6,194 nucleotides of DNA from DASZZV01 sp035544835 (GTDB lineage Bacteria; Acidobacteriota; Thermoanaerobaculia; Gp7-AA8). Every line of letters begins with the position of its first letter. The stretch's first letter is position 1. The notes under the pieces are model-generated. The model was not told the origin of the DNA. It did not search any database and saw only the letters and a program-made list of their open reading frames with translations. The stretch covers positions 1 through 6,194 of the forward strand of contig DASZZV010000222.1 in the NCBI GenBank assembly GCA_035544835.1. The letters are read 5' to 3'. The translations under genes were made by a program, and so were the position numbers. Positions 1 to 6,194 of the stretch are shown here, piece by piece.

Positions 1-54
1 GCCTCGCACAATCGTAAGAGAGCTCCAAGACTCCACACCGCAAGGCCCCCTCCC

Positions 55-83
55 AGATCCCTCGCTCGACGCTCGGGATGACA
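55..83 (-). repeat. Dispersed intergenic repeat, left copy 1
   Basis: Read on the minus strand this begins tgtcatcccgagcg and continues into a gcgagggatct tail. The 14-nt core (70-83) recurs exactly at 125-138, and 13 nt of it recur in the opposite orientation at 6128-6140. The pattern is a short, REP-like intergenic element that I associate from memory with environmental bacterial genomes, Acidobacteriota among them. No protein function is implied. Confidence 0.6.
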
Positions 84-110
84 CCCTGGTTTCTTTCACT
101 CAGACGCCGC

Positions 111-138
111 GCTCCGCGGTCAATCGCTCGGGATGACA
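111..138 (-). repeat. Dispersed intergenic repeat, left copy 2
   Basis: The minus strand reads tgtcatcccgagcg, identical to copy 1 over 14 nt, and then diverges into a degenerate tail that keeps an ccgcggagc-like end. It lies 55 nt downstream of copy 1 in the same orientation, so the two form a loose tandem pair upstream of the operon promoter. The rest of 1-190 shows no convincing gene. Confidence 0.5.
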
Positions 139-193
139 GCAGCTCCAAGGGCGCGCAATTGAGGCCCTTTCGGGAAGCACTCTACTGGAACGA

Positions 194-222
194 TTGTTGT
201 AATAGTACCGATATGGTACTGT
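194..222 (+). promoter_or_regulatory. Candidate sigma70-type promoter of the suf operon
   Basis: A TTGTTG hexamer (194-199) is followed after 17 nt by TACTGT (217-222). The spacing is ideal, the -35 is a fair match and the -10 is weak (3 of 6). The stretch is visibly richer in A/T than its surroundings and is the only such patch upstream of the first gene. It would start transcription near 229 and leave a leader of about 39 nt. A weak -10 suits a regulated promoter. The prediction rests on sequence alone. Confidence 0.4.
204..220. promoter_or_regulatory. Palindromic operator candidate for the Rrf2 regulator
   Basis: AGTACC and GGTACT form a perfect inverted repeat of 6 bp arms around the 5-nt spacer GATAT. 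It fills the space between the candidate -35 and -10 and overlaps the -10, which is where a repressor would block RNA polymerase. Rrf2 proteins bind as dimers to dyad sites, and suf/isc regulators of this family usually control their own operon. The site does not fit the E. coli IscR type 1 or type 2 consensus: the CC to GG distance is far shorter than in type 2. Assignment to this regulator is inference. Confidence 0.5.
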
Positions 223-267
223 TTGGCTCCTTCGCGGCAGAATCGAGCCGCGTGAAAGCGTGAGTGC

Positions 268-747
268 ATGCTGAAAATATCCAAACTGACTGACTACGGA
301 CTCCTGGCTGCTGTCTATCTAGCCCGAAAACAGGGCGAACTGATTAGCGCCCGGGAGATTTCCGATTCCTACAGACTGCCCTTACCGGCGGTCTCTAAGG
401 TACTGAAGGCACTGCACGATGGGGGAATCATCGATTCCCAGCGGGGAGCGACGGGAGGCTATTCATTTCAGGGAGACGCCGAGCGAATGACACTCGGAAG
501 ACTCCTCGAGGTCCTCGAGGGTCCATGGGACCTCGTCGACTGCGAGACGGTCGACCTCCACGGACAGGCCGCGTGCGCGATCCGCTCGTGCTGTCCGTCC
601 CGATCCATGATGGGCGGAATCAACCGCGCTATCAAAAACGCATTTCACCAGGTGAGTCTCGGCGATCTCGTTCGCGGCTCGCTGCCAAGCGGAATGTTGC
701 GGACCGGCAGCCGGCCCGCGGCAGTCCGCGCAGAGGGTATTCAATGA
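268..747 (+). CDS. Rrf2-family SUF operon transcriptional regulator (IscR-like)
   Basis: A 159-residue winged helix-turn-helix repressor of the Rrf2 family, closest by eye to the SUF-associated regulators of Proteobacteria. The N-terminus MLKISKLTDYGLLAAVYLA is typical of the family. The HTH spans about residues 27-50, with PAVSKVLKAL as recognition helix, and the wing contains RGATGGY (59-65). A cysteine cluster (C92, C103, C108, C109) lies where Rrf2 sensors bind a [2Fe-2S] cluster, followed by a dimerisation-helix-like segment (GGINRAIKNAF, 116-126). No histidine sits three residues after the last cysteine as in IscR. Its position as first gene, with a 4-nt ATGA overlap into sufB, argues for cluster-responsive autoregulation of the operon. 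The start fits the family N-terminus, although no strong Shine-Dalgarno precedes it. About 20 residues beyond the usual core form a basic, probably disordered tail. Family is certain; cluster binding is inferred. Confidence 0.9.
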   Translation: MLKISKLTDYGLLAAVYLARKQGELISAREISDSYRLPLPAVSKVLKALHDGGIIDSQRGATGGYSFQGDAERMTLGRLLEVLEGPWDLVDCETVDLHGQAACAIRSCCPSRSMMGGINRAIKNAFHQVSLGDLVRGSLPSGMLRTGSRPAAVRAEGIQ

Positions 748-2183
748 GCAAGAATCTCGAGATCGAGCAGCTGGCGAAACAGGACTACAAGTACGGCTTC
801 GTGACCGACATCGAGTCGGACACCGTTCCCCCCGGCTTGAACGAGGACATCATCCGCTTCATCTCGGCGAAGAAGAACGAGCCGGACTTCATGCTGCAGT
901 GGCGTCTCAAAGCGTTCCGTCACTGGTTGACGATGAAAGAGCCGACCTGGGCCCACGTGAAGTACGACCCGATCGAGTATCAGAAGATCAGCTACTACTC
1001 GGCGCCCAAGCAGAAAAAGAATCTCAGCAGCCTCGACGAAGTCGATGCCGAGCTGCTCGATACCTTCAAGAAGCTGGGCATCTCACTCGACGAGCAGAAG
1101 CGTCTGACCGGCGTGGCCGTCGACGCAGTATTCGACAGCGTCTCGGTGGCCACGACATTCCGGGAAGAGCTCTCGAAGCTCGGGATCATCTTCTGCTCGT
1201 TCTCCGAGGCCGTTCAGAATCATCCCGACCTCGTGAAGAAGTATCTCGGGTCGGTCGTTCCGCATACCGACAATTTCTTCGCTGCCCTCAACGCTGCCGT
1301 CTTTACCGACGGGTCGTTCTGCTATATCCCCAAAGGCGTTCGCTGTCCGATGGAGCTGTCTACCTACTTCCGGATCAACACTGCCGGAACGGGTCAGTTC
1401 GAGCGGACACTGATCATCGCCGACGAAGGGGCTTTCGTGAGCTACCTCGAGGGTTGCACGGCTCCGATGCGCGACGAGAACCAGCTTCACGCCGCCGTCG
1501 TCGAGCTGGTCGCTCTGGACAAAGCGCAGATCAAATACTCGACAGTTCAGAACTGGTACCCGGGCGATAAGAATGGCAAGGGTGGCATCTACAATTTCGT
1601 CACCAAGCGCGGTAAAGCCATGGCCAACGCCAAGATCTCCTGGACGCAGGTGGAGACCGGCTCGGCCATCACCTGGAAGTATCCGAGCTGCATTCTTCAG
1701 GGCGACAACTCCATCGGTGAGTTTTATTCAGTAGCGCTGACGAACAACTACCAGCAGGCCGACACCGGCACGAAGATGATTCACATCGGGAAGAACACTC
1801 GCAGCACCATCGTCTCGAAAGGCATCTCGGCAGGTCACGGGCAGAACGCCTATCGGGGCCAGGTCAAGATCATGAAGAGCGCCACCGGCGCACGCAATTA
1901 CTCGCAGTGCGACTCGCTGCTTCTCGGCGACAAGTGCGGCGCGCATACGTTCCCCTACATCGAGGTCCGCAACTCTTCGGCCACGATGGAGCACGAGGCC
2001 TCGACCTCGAAGATCGGCGAGGACCAGCTCTTCTACTGCCAGCAGCGCGGCATCTCGGCCGAGGATGCCGTCTCGATGATCGTGAACGGCTTCTGTCGCC
2101 AGGTCTTCAAAGAGCTGCCGATGGAGTTCGCGGTCGAGGCGCAGAAACTGCTGGGAGTGAGTCTGGAAGGAAGTGTGGGGTAG
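744..2183 (+). CDS. sufB: Fe-S cluster scaffold protein SufB
   Basis: SufB, 479 residues, the cytosolic scaffold subunit of SufBC2D on which nascent clusters are built. The C-terminal half is the SufB/D beta-helix core and is highly conserved. NYSQC places C389 where E. coli has the essential C405, and MEHEAST places E418 at the position of E434. The closing segment, with IGEDQLFYCQQRGIS and FAVEAQKLL, is classic SufB, including the SVG end. The N-terminal cysteine motif of enterobacterial SufB is absent: the first cysteine is in GIIFCSF, about residue 160. The reading frame is open upstream to 525, but ATG 744 is chosen because MSKNLEIEQLAKQDYKYGF matches family N-termini, the regulator's stop overlaps it as ATGA, and AGAGGG (732-737) gives a Shine-Dalgarno with a 6-nt spacer. 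Translation is probably coupled to the regulator. Length is within the family range. Confidence 0.97.
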   Translation: MSKNLEIEQLAKQDYKYGFVTDIESDTVPPGLNEDIIRFISAKKNEPDFMLQWRLKAFRHWLTMKEPTWAHVKYDPIEYQKISYYSAPKQKKNLSSLDEVDAELLDTFKKLGISLDEQKRLTGVAVDAVFDSVSVATTFREELSKLGIIFCSFSEAVQNHPDLVKKYLGSVVPHTDNFFAALNAAVFTDGSFCYIPKGVRCPMELSTYFRINTAGTGQFERTLIIADEGAFVSYLEGCTAPMRDENQLHAAVVELVALDKAQIKYSTVQNWYPGDKNGKGGIYNFVTKRGKAMANAKISWTQVETGSAITWKYPSCILQGDNSIGEFYSVALTNNYQQADTGTKMIHIGKNTRSTIVSKGISAGHGQNAYRGQVKIMKSATGARNYSQCDSLLLGDKCGAHTFPYIEVRNSSATMEHEASTSKIGEDQLFYCQQRGISAEDAVSMIVNGFCRQVFKELPMEFAVEAQKLLGVSLEGSVG

Positions 2184-2189
2184 AGAAGC

Positions 2190-2287
2190 AGCTACTAGCT
2201 ACTAGCTACTAGCTAAGAAGCAAACCCAAAACCCTAGAAGCTAGAAGCTAGAAGCTAGAAGCTAGCAGCTAGCAGCTAGAAGCTACA
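2190..2287 (+). repeat. In-register 7-bp tandem repeat array (AGCTANN)
   Basis: Fourteen consecutive heptamers fill most of the sufB-sufC gap. Units 1-3 are AGCTACT, unit 4 AGCTAAG, units 5-7 are degenerate (AAGCAAA, CCCAAAA, CCCTAGA), units 8-10 and 13 AGCTAGA, units 11-12 AGCTAGC, unit 14 AGCTACA. Eleven of fourteen begin AGCTA, and the degenerate middle keeps the 7-bp phase exactly (2211 to 2239 is four units), so this looks like one decayed array rather than two. CTAG occurs ten times here; by eye I find only two more in the window (319-322 and 3342-3345). Each unit carries a possible TAG, so no frame can be read through. The array ends where the sufC Shine-Dalgarno begins. Function is unknown. 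Confidence 0.95.
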
Positions 2288-2291
2288 AGGA
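2287..2291 (+). promoter_or_regulatory. Ribosome-binding site of sufC
   Basis: AAGGA followed by a 10-nt spacer to ATG 2302. It matters because sufC cannot be translationally coupled to sufB across the 118-nt repeat-filled gap, so this site must recruit ribosomes by itself. Confidence 0.65.
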
Positions 2292-2301
2292 AATCATCTA
2301 C

Positions 2302-3063
<762 letters not shown>

Positions 3064-3068
3064 GAATC

Positions 3069-4376
3069 ATGACGACCGCCGCACAGACAACCGAATCACG
3101 GCTTGAGCGTTATGCCGAGCTGCAGCGCCAGCTTCCGAAAGGCGACGCGTTCCTTCGCGAGTTTCGCGGCAAGGGACTGGAAGCCTTCACGAGTATGGGC
3201 TTCCCGACTACGGATCAGGAAGCGTGGATCTACACCAACGTTGCGCCGATCGCGCGAACGCCCTTCGTGCTGTCTCAGAGCCGCGTTATCGATCGAGCCG
3301 CAATCGCTGAAGTGTCGATCCGCGACACTGCAGTCGCGGAGCTAGTATTCGTCAACGGACTCTTCTCTACCGAGCTCTCGAAGCTCGACGCAACCAGCGG
3401 TCTGGAAATCAGCCCTTTCGACGCTACCTCCACGCATGCATCCAAGGAGCTCTTCGGCCAGCTGGCGACCATCGATCAACCCTTTGTGGCTCTGAACGCG
3501 GCGCTCCTCGATCACGGCGTCGTGATCAAAGCATCGAGGCGAGTCATTGTCGCGGCTCCCGTCCACCTCCTCTTCGTTGCTACCGCGCAGCCGCAAGCGC
3601 AGATCATCTCGCCGCGCATTCTGATCGTCGCCGAGGAGAGTAGTCATGTTGCCGTCGTCGAGACTTATACATCGCTCGATCGCGCCAACTACTTCACGAA
3701 CTCTGTTACTGAGGTCTTCGTCGCCGAGAATGCAGACGTCGATCACACTCGCGTGCAGCGCGAGAGTCTGCATGCCTTCCATGTTTCGACGGTCGCCGTT
3801 CGGCAGGCTCGCAGTAGTGTTTACGCCTCGCACGCCATGAACTTTGGTGGCGGCCTGGTTCGCAACGACATCAAATCTCTGCTGGCCGGCGAGGGAAGCG
3901 ACTGCAGCCTCGATGGACTGTTCGTTCTCGATGGACGTCAGCATGTCGACAACCATACCGTCATCGACCACGCCACGCCGCACACCACCAGCAATGAGCT
4001 TTACAAAGGCATTCTCGATGGTGAGTCGCGCGGCATCTTCGATGGGTCGATCATCGTGCGGAAGGCGGCCCAGAAGACCAGCTCGCGCCAGACCAACAAC
4101 AATCTTTTGCTCTCCGACAGCGCCATCGTCGACACCAAGCCGCAGCTCGAGATTTACGCCGATGACGTCAAGTGCAATCACGGCTCAACGATAGGCCAGC
4201 TCAACGAGGAGGCTCTCTTCTACCTCCAGTCCCGGGCCATCGGAGCCGACGATGCGCGCAGCCTTCTCACCTATGCCTTTGCCAGCGAGGTGGTGAGCCG
4301 CGTGAAGGTAGCGGCGGTTCGTGACCAGCTTTCAGCGATGTTGCTCAACCAACTTCCCGGAGCGAGGAACTCATGA
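3069..4376 (+). CDS. sufD: Fe-S cluster scaffold protein SufD
   Basis: SufD, 435 residues, pairs with SufB through the shared beta-helix fold to form the SufBC2D scaffold. The N-terminal part is poorly conserved, as usual, but has the family feature DQEAWIYTNVAPI (about 50-62). The C-terminal core is clear: NFGGGLVRNDIKSLLAGEGS, then HVDNHTVIDHATPHTTSNELYKGI, and YADDVKCNHGSTIGQL with C369 and H371, matching E. coli C358 and H360, the latter facing the SufB cysteine. LTYAFASEVV near the end is also typical. Its order after sufC separates it from SufB, as does the CNHG motif in place of the SufB NYSQC site. ATG 3069 follows the sufC stop by 5 nt. The only Shine-Dalgarno-like AGGA (3062-3065) is just 3 nt from the ATG, so re-initiation by ribosomes finishing sufC is likely. 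The 3' end overlaps sufS by ATGA. Confidence 0.96.
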   Translation: MTTAAQTTESRLERYAELQRQLPKGDAFLREFRGKGLEAFTSMGFPTTDQEAWIYTNVAPIARTPFVLSQSRVIDRAAIAEVSIRDTAVAELVFVNGLFSTELSKLDATSGLEISPFDATSTHASKELFGQLATIDQPFVALNAALLDHGVVIKASRRVIVAAPVHLLFVATAQPQAQIISPRILIVAEESSHVAVVETYTSLDRANYFTNSVTEVFVAENADVDHTRVQRESLHAFHVSTVAVRQARSSVYASHAMNFGGGLVRNDIKSLLAGEGSDCSLDGLFVLDGRQHVDNHTVIDHATPHTTSNELYKGILDGESRGIFDGSIIVRKAAQKTSSRQTNNNLLLSDSAIVDTKPQLEIYADDVKCNHGSTIGQLNEEALFYLQSRAIGADDARSLLTYAFASEVVSRVKVAAVRDQLSAMLLNQLPGARNS

Positions 4377-5626
4377 GCTCTACAACAGTCGACAGAGCCA
4401 CAGACCTGACCTTCGATGTGGAGAAATACAGGGCAGACTTTCCGATTCTGAAGACCCTCGCCCGTGGCAAGCCGCTGGTCTATCTCGACAACGCTGCCAC
4501 GTCGCAGAAACCGCAGCAGGTCATCGATCGGATCTCCCATTACTACGCTGCCGAGAATGCCAACGTTCATCGCGGCGTGCATTTTCTGAGTGAGCTGGCA
4601 ACCTCGCACTACGAGGCCGTTCGGGAGAAGGCTCGACGCTTTCTGAATGCCCGATCACAGAAGGAGGTCATCTTCGTGCGCGGCTGCACCGAGGGAATCA
4701 ACCTTGTGGCCAGCACGTATGGCCGTCGCAACATCGGCGCCGGCGATGAGATCGTAGTCAGCGGGATCGAGCATCACTCCAACATCGTTCCCTGGCAGAT
4801 GCTCTGCGAAGATAAGGGAGCCGTGCTGCGAGTGATCCCCGCCAATGACCGTGGCGAGATCGAGCTGGGCGCCTTCGATGCTGCCCTGACCGATCGCACG
4901 AAACTCGTAGCGATCGTGCACGTCTCCAACGCCCTTGGGACGATCAACCCCATCAAGGAGATGACGGCCCGCGCCCACGCTCGCGGCATTCCGATTCTGG
5001 TCGACGGTGCGCAGGCCGCGCCGCATATTGCCATCGACGTGCAGGATCTCGACTGCGACTTCTACACGATCTCCGGTCACAAGATGTTTGCGCCGACCGG
5101 GATCGGAATTCTCTACGGGAAAGAAAAGCTCCTCGAGGCCATGCCGCCCTGGCAGGGTGGCGGCGACATGATTCTGTCGGTAACCTTCGAGAAAACAACC
5201 TACAACGCACTGCCCTACAAGTTCGAAGCCGGCACTCCCAATATCGCCGATACCATCGCCCTCGGTGCGGCCATCGATTACATGACCGGCATCGGTATCG
5301 ATCGCATCGCCGCGTACGAGCATGAGCTGGTGGAGTATGCGACCGCGCAACTGTCGAAGATCGATCGCCTGCGCATCATCGGTACGGCTCGACAGAAGGC
5401 CAGCGTGATCTCGTTCGTGCTCGAGGGCGTGCATCCGCATGACATCGGCACGATCATCGATCAGGAAGGCGTCGCCATCCGCACCGGTCATCACTGCGCA
5501 CAGCCGGTCATGATGCACTTCAAGGTGCCGGCGACGGCGCGGGCGTCGTTTGCTTTCTACAACACCAGAGAAGAGGTCGATCGCCTGGTTGCCGGGATCC
5601 ACAAGGTGCTCGAGGTGTTTGGCTGA
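4373..5626 (+). CDS. sufS: SufS cysteine desulfurase (class II, PLP-dependent)
   Basis: SufS, 417 residues, converts L-cysteine to L-alanine and leaves a persulfide on its own cysteine, the sulfur source for the pathway. It is a cytosolic fold-type I aminotransferase-like enzyme. Visible features: YLDNAATSQKP (37-47), NVHRGVH (64-70), PLP-stacking H134 in GIEHHSNIVPW, D211 in VDGAQ, the Schiff-base lysine K237 in SGHKM, and the persulfide cysteine C375 in RTGHHCAQP. The K-to-C distance of 138 equals that of E. coli SufS (226 and 364), which marks it as the SufS/CsdA-like class II type rather than IscS. The N-terminus is about 11 residues longer than in E. coli. GAGGA (4364-4368) precedes the ATG, which overlaps the sufD stop. 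The partner here is SufU, the next gene, since no sufE is present. Confidence 0.98.
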   Translation: MSSTTVDRATDLTFDVEKYRADFPILKTLARGKPLVYLDNAATSQKPQQVIDRISHYYAAENANVHRGVHFLSELATSHYEAVREKARRFLNARSQKEVIFVRGCTEGINLVASTYGRRNIGAGDEIVVSGIEHHSNIVPWQMLCEDKGAVLRVIPANDRGEIELGAFDAALTDRTKLVAIVHVSNALGTINPIKEMTARAHARGIPILVDGAQAAPHIAIDVQDLDCDFYTISGHKMFAPTGIGILYGKEKLLEAMPPWQGGGDMILSVTFEKTTYNALPYKFEAGTPNIADTIALGAAIDYMTGIGIDRIAAYEHELVEYATAQLSKIDRLRIIGTARQKASVISFVLEGVHPHDIGTIIDQEGVAIRTGHHCAQPVMMHFKVPATARASFAFYNTREEVDRLVAGIHKVLEVFG

Positions 5627-6081
5627 TGTCGGATCTCCGTGAGCTGTACCAGGAAATCATTCTCGATCACAACAAGAGTCCTCGGAATTTCAAGAAGCTC
5701 CCTGAAGCCAGCAGAGCCGCGGAGGGTTACAACCCCTTGTGCGGTGATCACTACCATCTCTACGTCGATCTCGATGGCGAGACCATCCGGGACATCGGGT
5801 TCGAAGGTTCCGGCTGCGCCATCTCCAAAGCCTCGGCGTCGGTCATGACGCAGCTGGTGAAGGGGAAGAAGAAGGAAGAAGCGGAGAAGATGTTTCATGA
5901 CTTCCGAGCGATGGTGACCGGCGAGGTGCAGACGGACGAAGCCGCCGAGCGTCTCGGTGCGAAGCTGGCGGCGTTTTCGGGCGTCTGTGAGTTTCCGTCA
6001 CGAGTGAAGTGCGCCATCCTGGCGTGGCACACGCTGAGTAGCGCATTGAATGGAGAAGACAGGCCAGTGAGCACGGAGTAA
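5626..6081 (+). CDS. sufU: SufU zinc-dependent sulfurtransferase
   Basis: SufU, 151 residues, accepts persulfide sulfur from SufS through zinc-ligand exchange and delivers it to the SufB scaffold. It has the IscU-like fold. The zinc ligands are all present: C39 and D41 in NPLCGD, C64 in GSGCAIS, and C129 in FPSRVKCAILAW. The conserved arginine three residues before the last ligand (R126) is kept. Between C64 and C129 lies the longer insert (KKKEEAEKMF through about residue 115) that separates SufU from IscU, and the histidine that follows in IscU is absent, so this is a sulfur carrier rather than a scaffold. An extra cysteine, C121 in GVCEFP, is not an expected ligand. ATG shares one base with the sufS stop (TGATG), with GAGGTG (5612-5617) as Shine-Dalgarno. 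No clear terminator follows the stop. Confidence 0.97.
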   Translation: MSDLRELYQEIILDHNKSPRNFKKLPEASRAAEGYNPLCGDHYHLYVDLDGETIRDIGFEGSGCAISKASASVMTQLVKGKKKEEAEKMFHDFRAMVTGEVQTDEAAERLGAKLAAFSGVCEFPSRVKCAILAWHTLSSALNGEDRPVSTE

Positions 6082-6127
6082 AGAATCGAAATACGAGTCG
6101 CAAGGTGCGGCGTGTCATACGAGAGTG

Positions 6128-6150
6128 TGTCATCCCGAGCCGCAGCGAGG
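6128..6150 (+). repeat. Dispersed intergenic repeat, right copy
   Basis: The + strand reads tgtcatcccgagccgcagcg followed by agg, and then an agttttgaatc tail. Its first 13 nt match the left-hand copies at 70-83 and 125-138, which are on the opposite strand. The operon is therefore bracketed by inverted copies. The element sits between the sufU stop and the possible next gene. Its self-complementarity is too poor to call it a rho-independent terminator. Confidence 0.6.
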
Positions 6151-6188
6151 AGTTTTGAATCAGCAATGTAAAACAAGGAACCAACACC

Positions 6189-6194
6189 ATGTAT
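6189..6194 (+). CDS. Possible start of the next gene (cut by window end)
   Basis: AAGGAA (6175-6180) is followed by an 8-nt spacer and ATG TAT at the window edge, a good ribosome-binding geometry. Only two codons are visible, so neither the reading frame nor the product can be judged. The 107-nt gap from sufU contains a dispersed repeat, so this gene may lie outside the operon. SUF operons often continue with sufT or another Fe-S-related gene, but nothing here shows that. Confidence 0.3.

Noticed and set aside
78..263. A 61-codon open frame upstream of the regulator
   Set aside because: It runs through two dispersed repeats and the promoter/operator, has no recognisable motif or good ribosome-binding site, and its arginine/serine-rich composition looks like translated intergenic DNA.
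508..542. Hairpin-like sequence around GGTCC-ATG-GGACC
   Set aside because: The perfect stem is only 5 bp and lies inside the regulator's coding sequence, where codon choice explains it.
525..743. A 73-residue N-terminal extension of sufB
   Set aside because: The frame is open only because it overlaps the regulator gene. The residues look like an out-of-frame translation, while ATG 744 has a Shine-Dalgarno, the ATGA overlap and the family N-terminus.
2222..2241. A plant-telomere-like AAACCCT stretch in the middle of the heptamer array
   Set aside because: There is only one full AAACCCT and one near copy. They are best read as degenerate units of the same 7-bp array, and the surrounding operon is plainly bacterial.
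3342..4181. A 279-codon open frame on the minus strand inside sufD
   Set aside because: It is a shadow of the biased codon use of sufD and has no recognisable domain; a functional sufD with all key residues occupies the other strand.
4655..5602. A 315-codon open frame on the minus strand inside sufS
   Set aside because: It is antisense to the highly conserved sufS, rich in Arg/His/Asp as expected for such shadows, and has no recognisable fold.
6082..6188. A rho-independent terminator after sufU
   Set aside because: I found no stable GC-rich hairpin followed by a T-run; the short tttt at about 6153-6156 is not preceded by a convincing stem.

Overview
The window holds one complete, tightly packed SUF iron-sulfur cluster assembly operon, all on the + strand: an Rrf2-family regulator (268-747), sufB (744-2183), sufC (2302-3063), sufD (3069-4376), sufS (4373-5626) and sufU (5626-6081). 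A new gene may begin in the last six bases. The identities are firm because the diagnostic residues of each family can be read: Walker A, ABC signature, Walker B and the switch His in SufC; the cluster-assembly Cys/Glu of SufB and Cys/His of SufD; the PLP lysine and persulfide cysteine of SufS; and the Cys-Asp-Cys-Cys zinc site of SufU.

How the genes work together, from family knowledge: SufS takes sulfur from L-cysteine as a persulfide. SufU, a zinc protein, accepts it and passes it to the SufB-SufC-SufD scaffold. The SufC ATPase drives the conformational change that lets a cluster form at the SufB/SufD interface. The first gene, an IscR-like cysteine-containing repressor, probably senses cluster status and controls the operon from a promoter at about 194-222, where a perfect 6-5-6 palindrome lies between the -35 and -10 candidates. 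SufE and an A-type carrier (SufA) are absent from the window. SufS plus SufU is the Firmicutes/Actinobacteria-style sulfur-transfer pair, but the regulator resembles the proteobacterial SUF-associated Rrf2 type.

Layout: 1-267 is non-coding, with two degenerate copies of a dispersed repeat (core tgtcatcccgagc on the minus strand) and then the promoter/operator. Four of the five gene junctions are overlapping or a few bases apart: ATGA at regulator/sufB and sufD/sufS, TGATG at sufS/sufU, and 5 nt at sufC/sufD. The exception is the 118-nt sufB-sufC gap, filled by an in-register 7-bp tandem array (AGCTANN, 14 units). Bases 6082-6188 carry another copy of the dispersed repeat, in the opposite orientation to the left-hand copies, and a ribosome-binding site before a possible next start.

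Organism: the DNA is moderately GC-rich and clearly bacterial. The gene set, the dispersed repeat and the heptamer tract fit a soil or sediment lineage such as Acidobacteriota or a neighbouring phylum. This is an impression from pattern memory, not a proven assignment. The protein machinery is a known system; the less ordinary content is the heptamer array, the palindrome, the flanking repeats and the cysteine spacing of the regulator.
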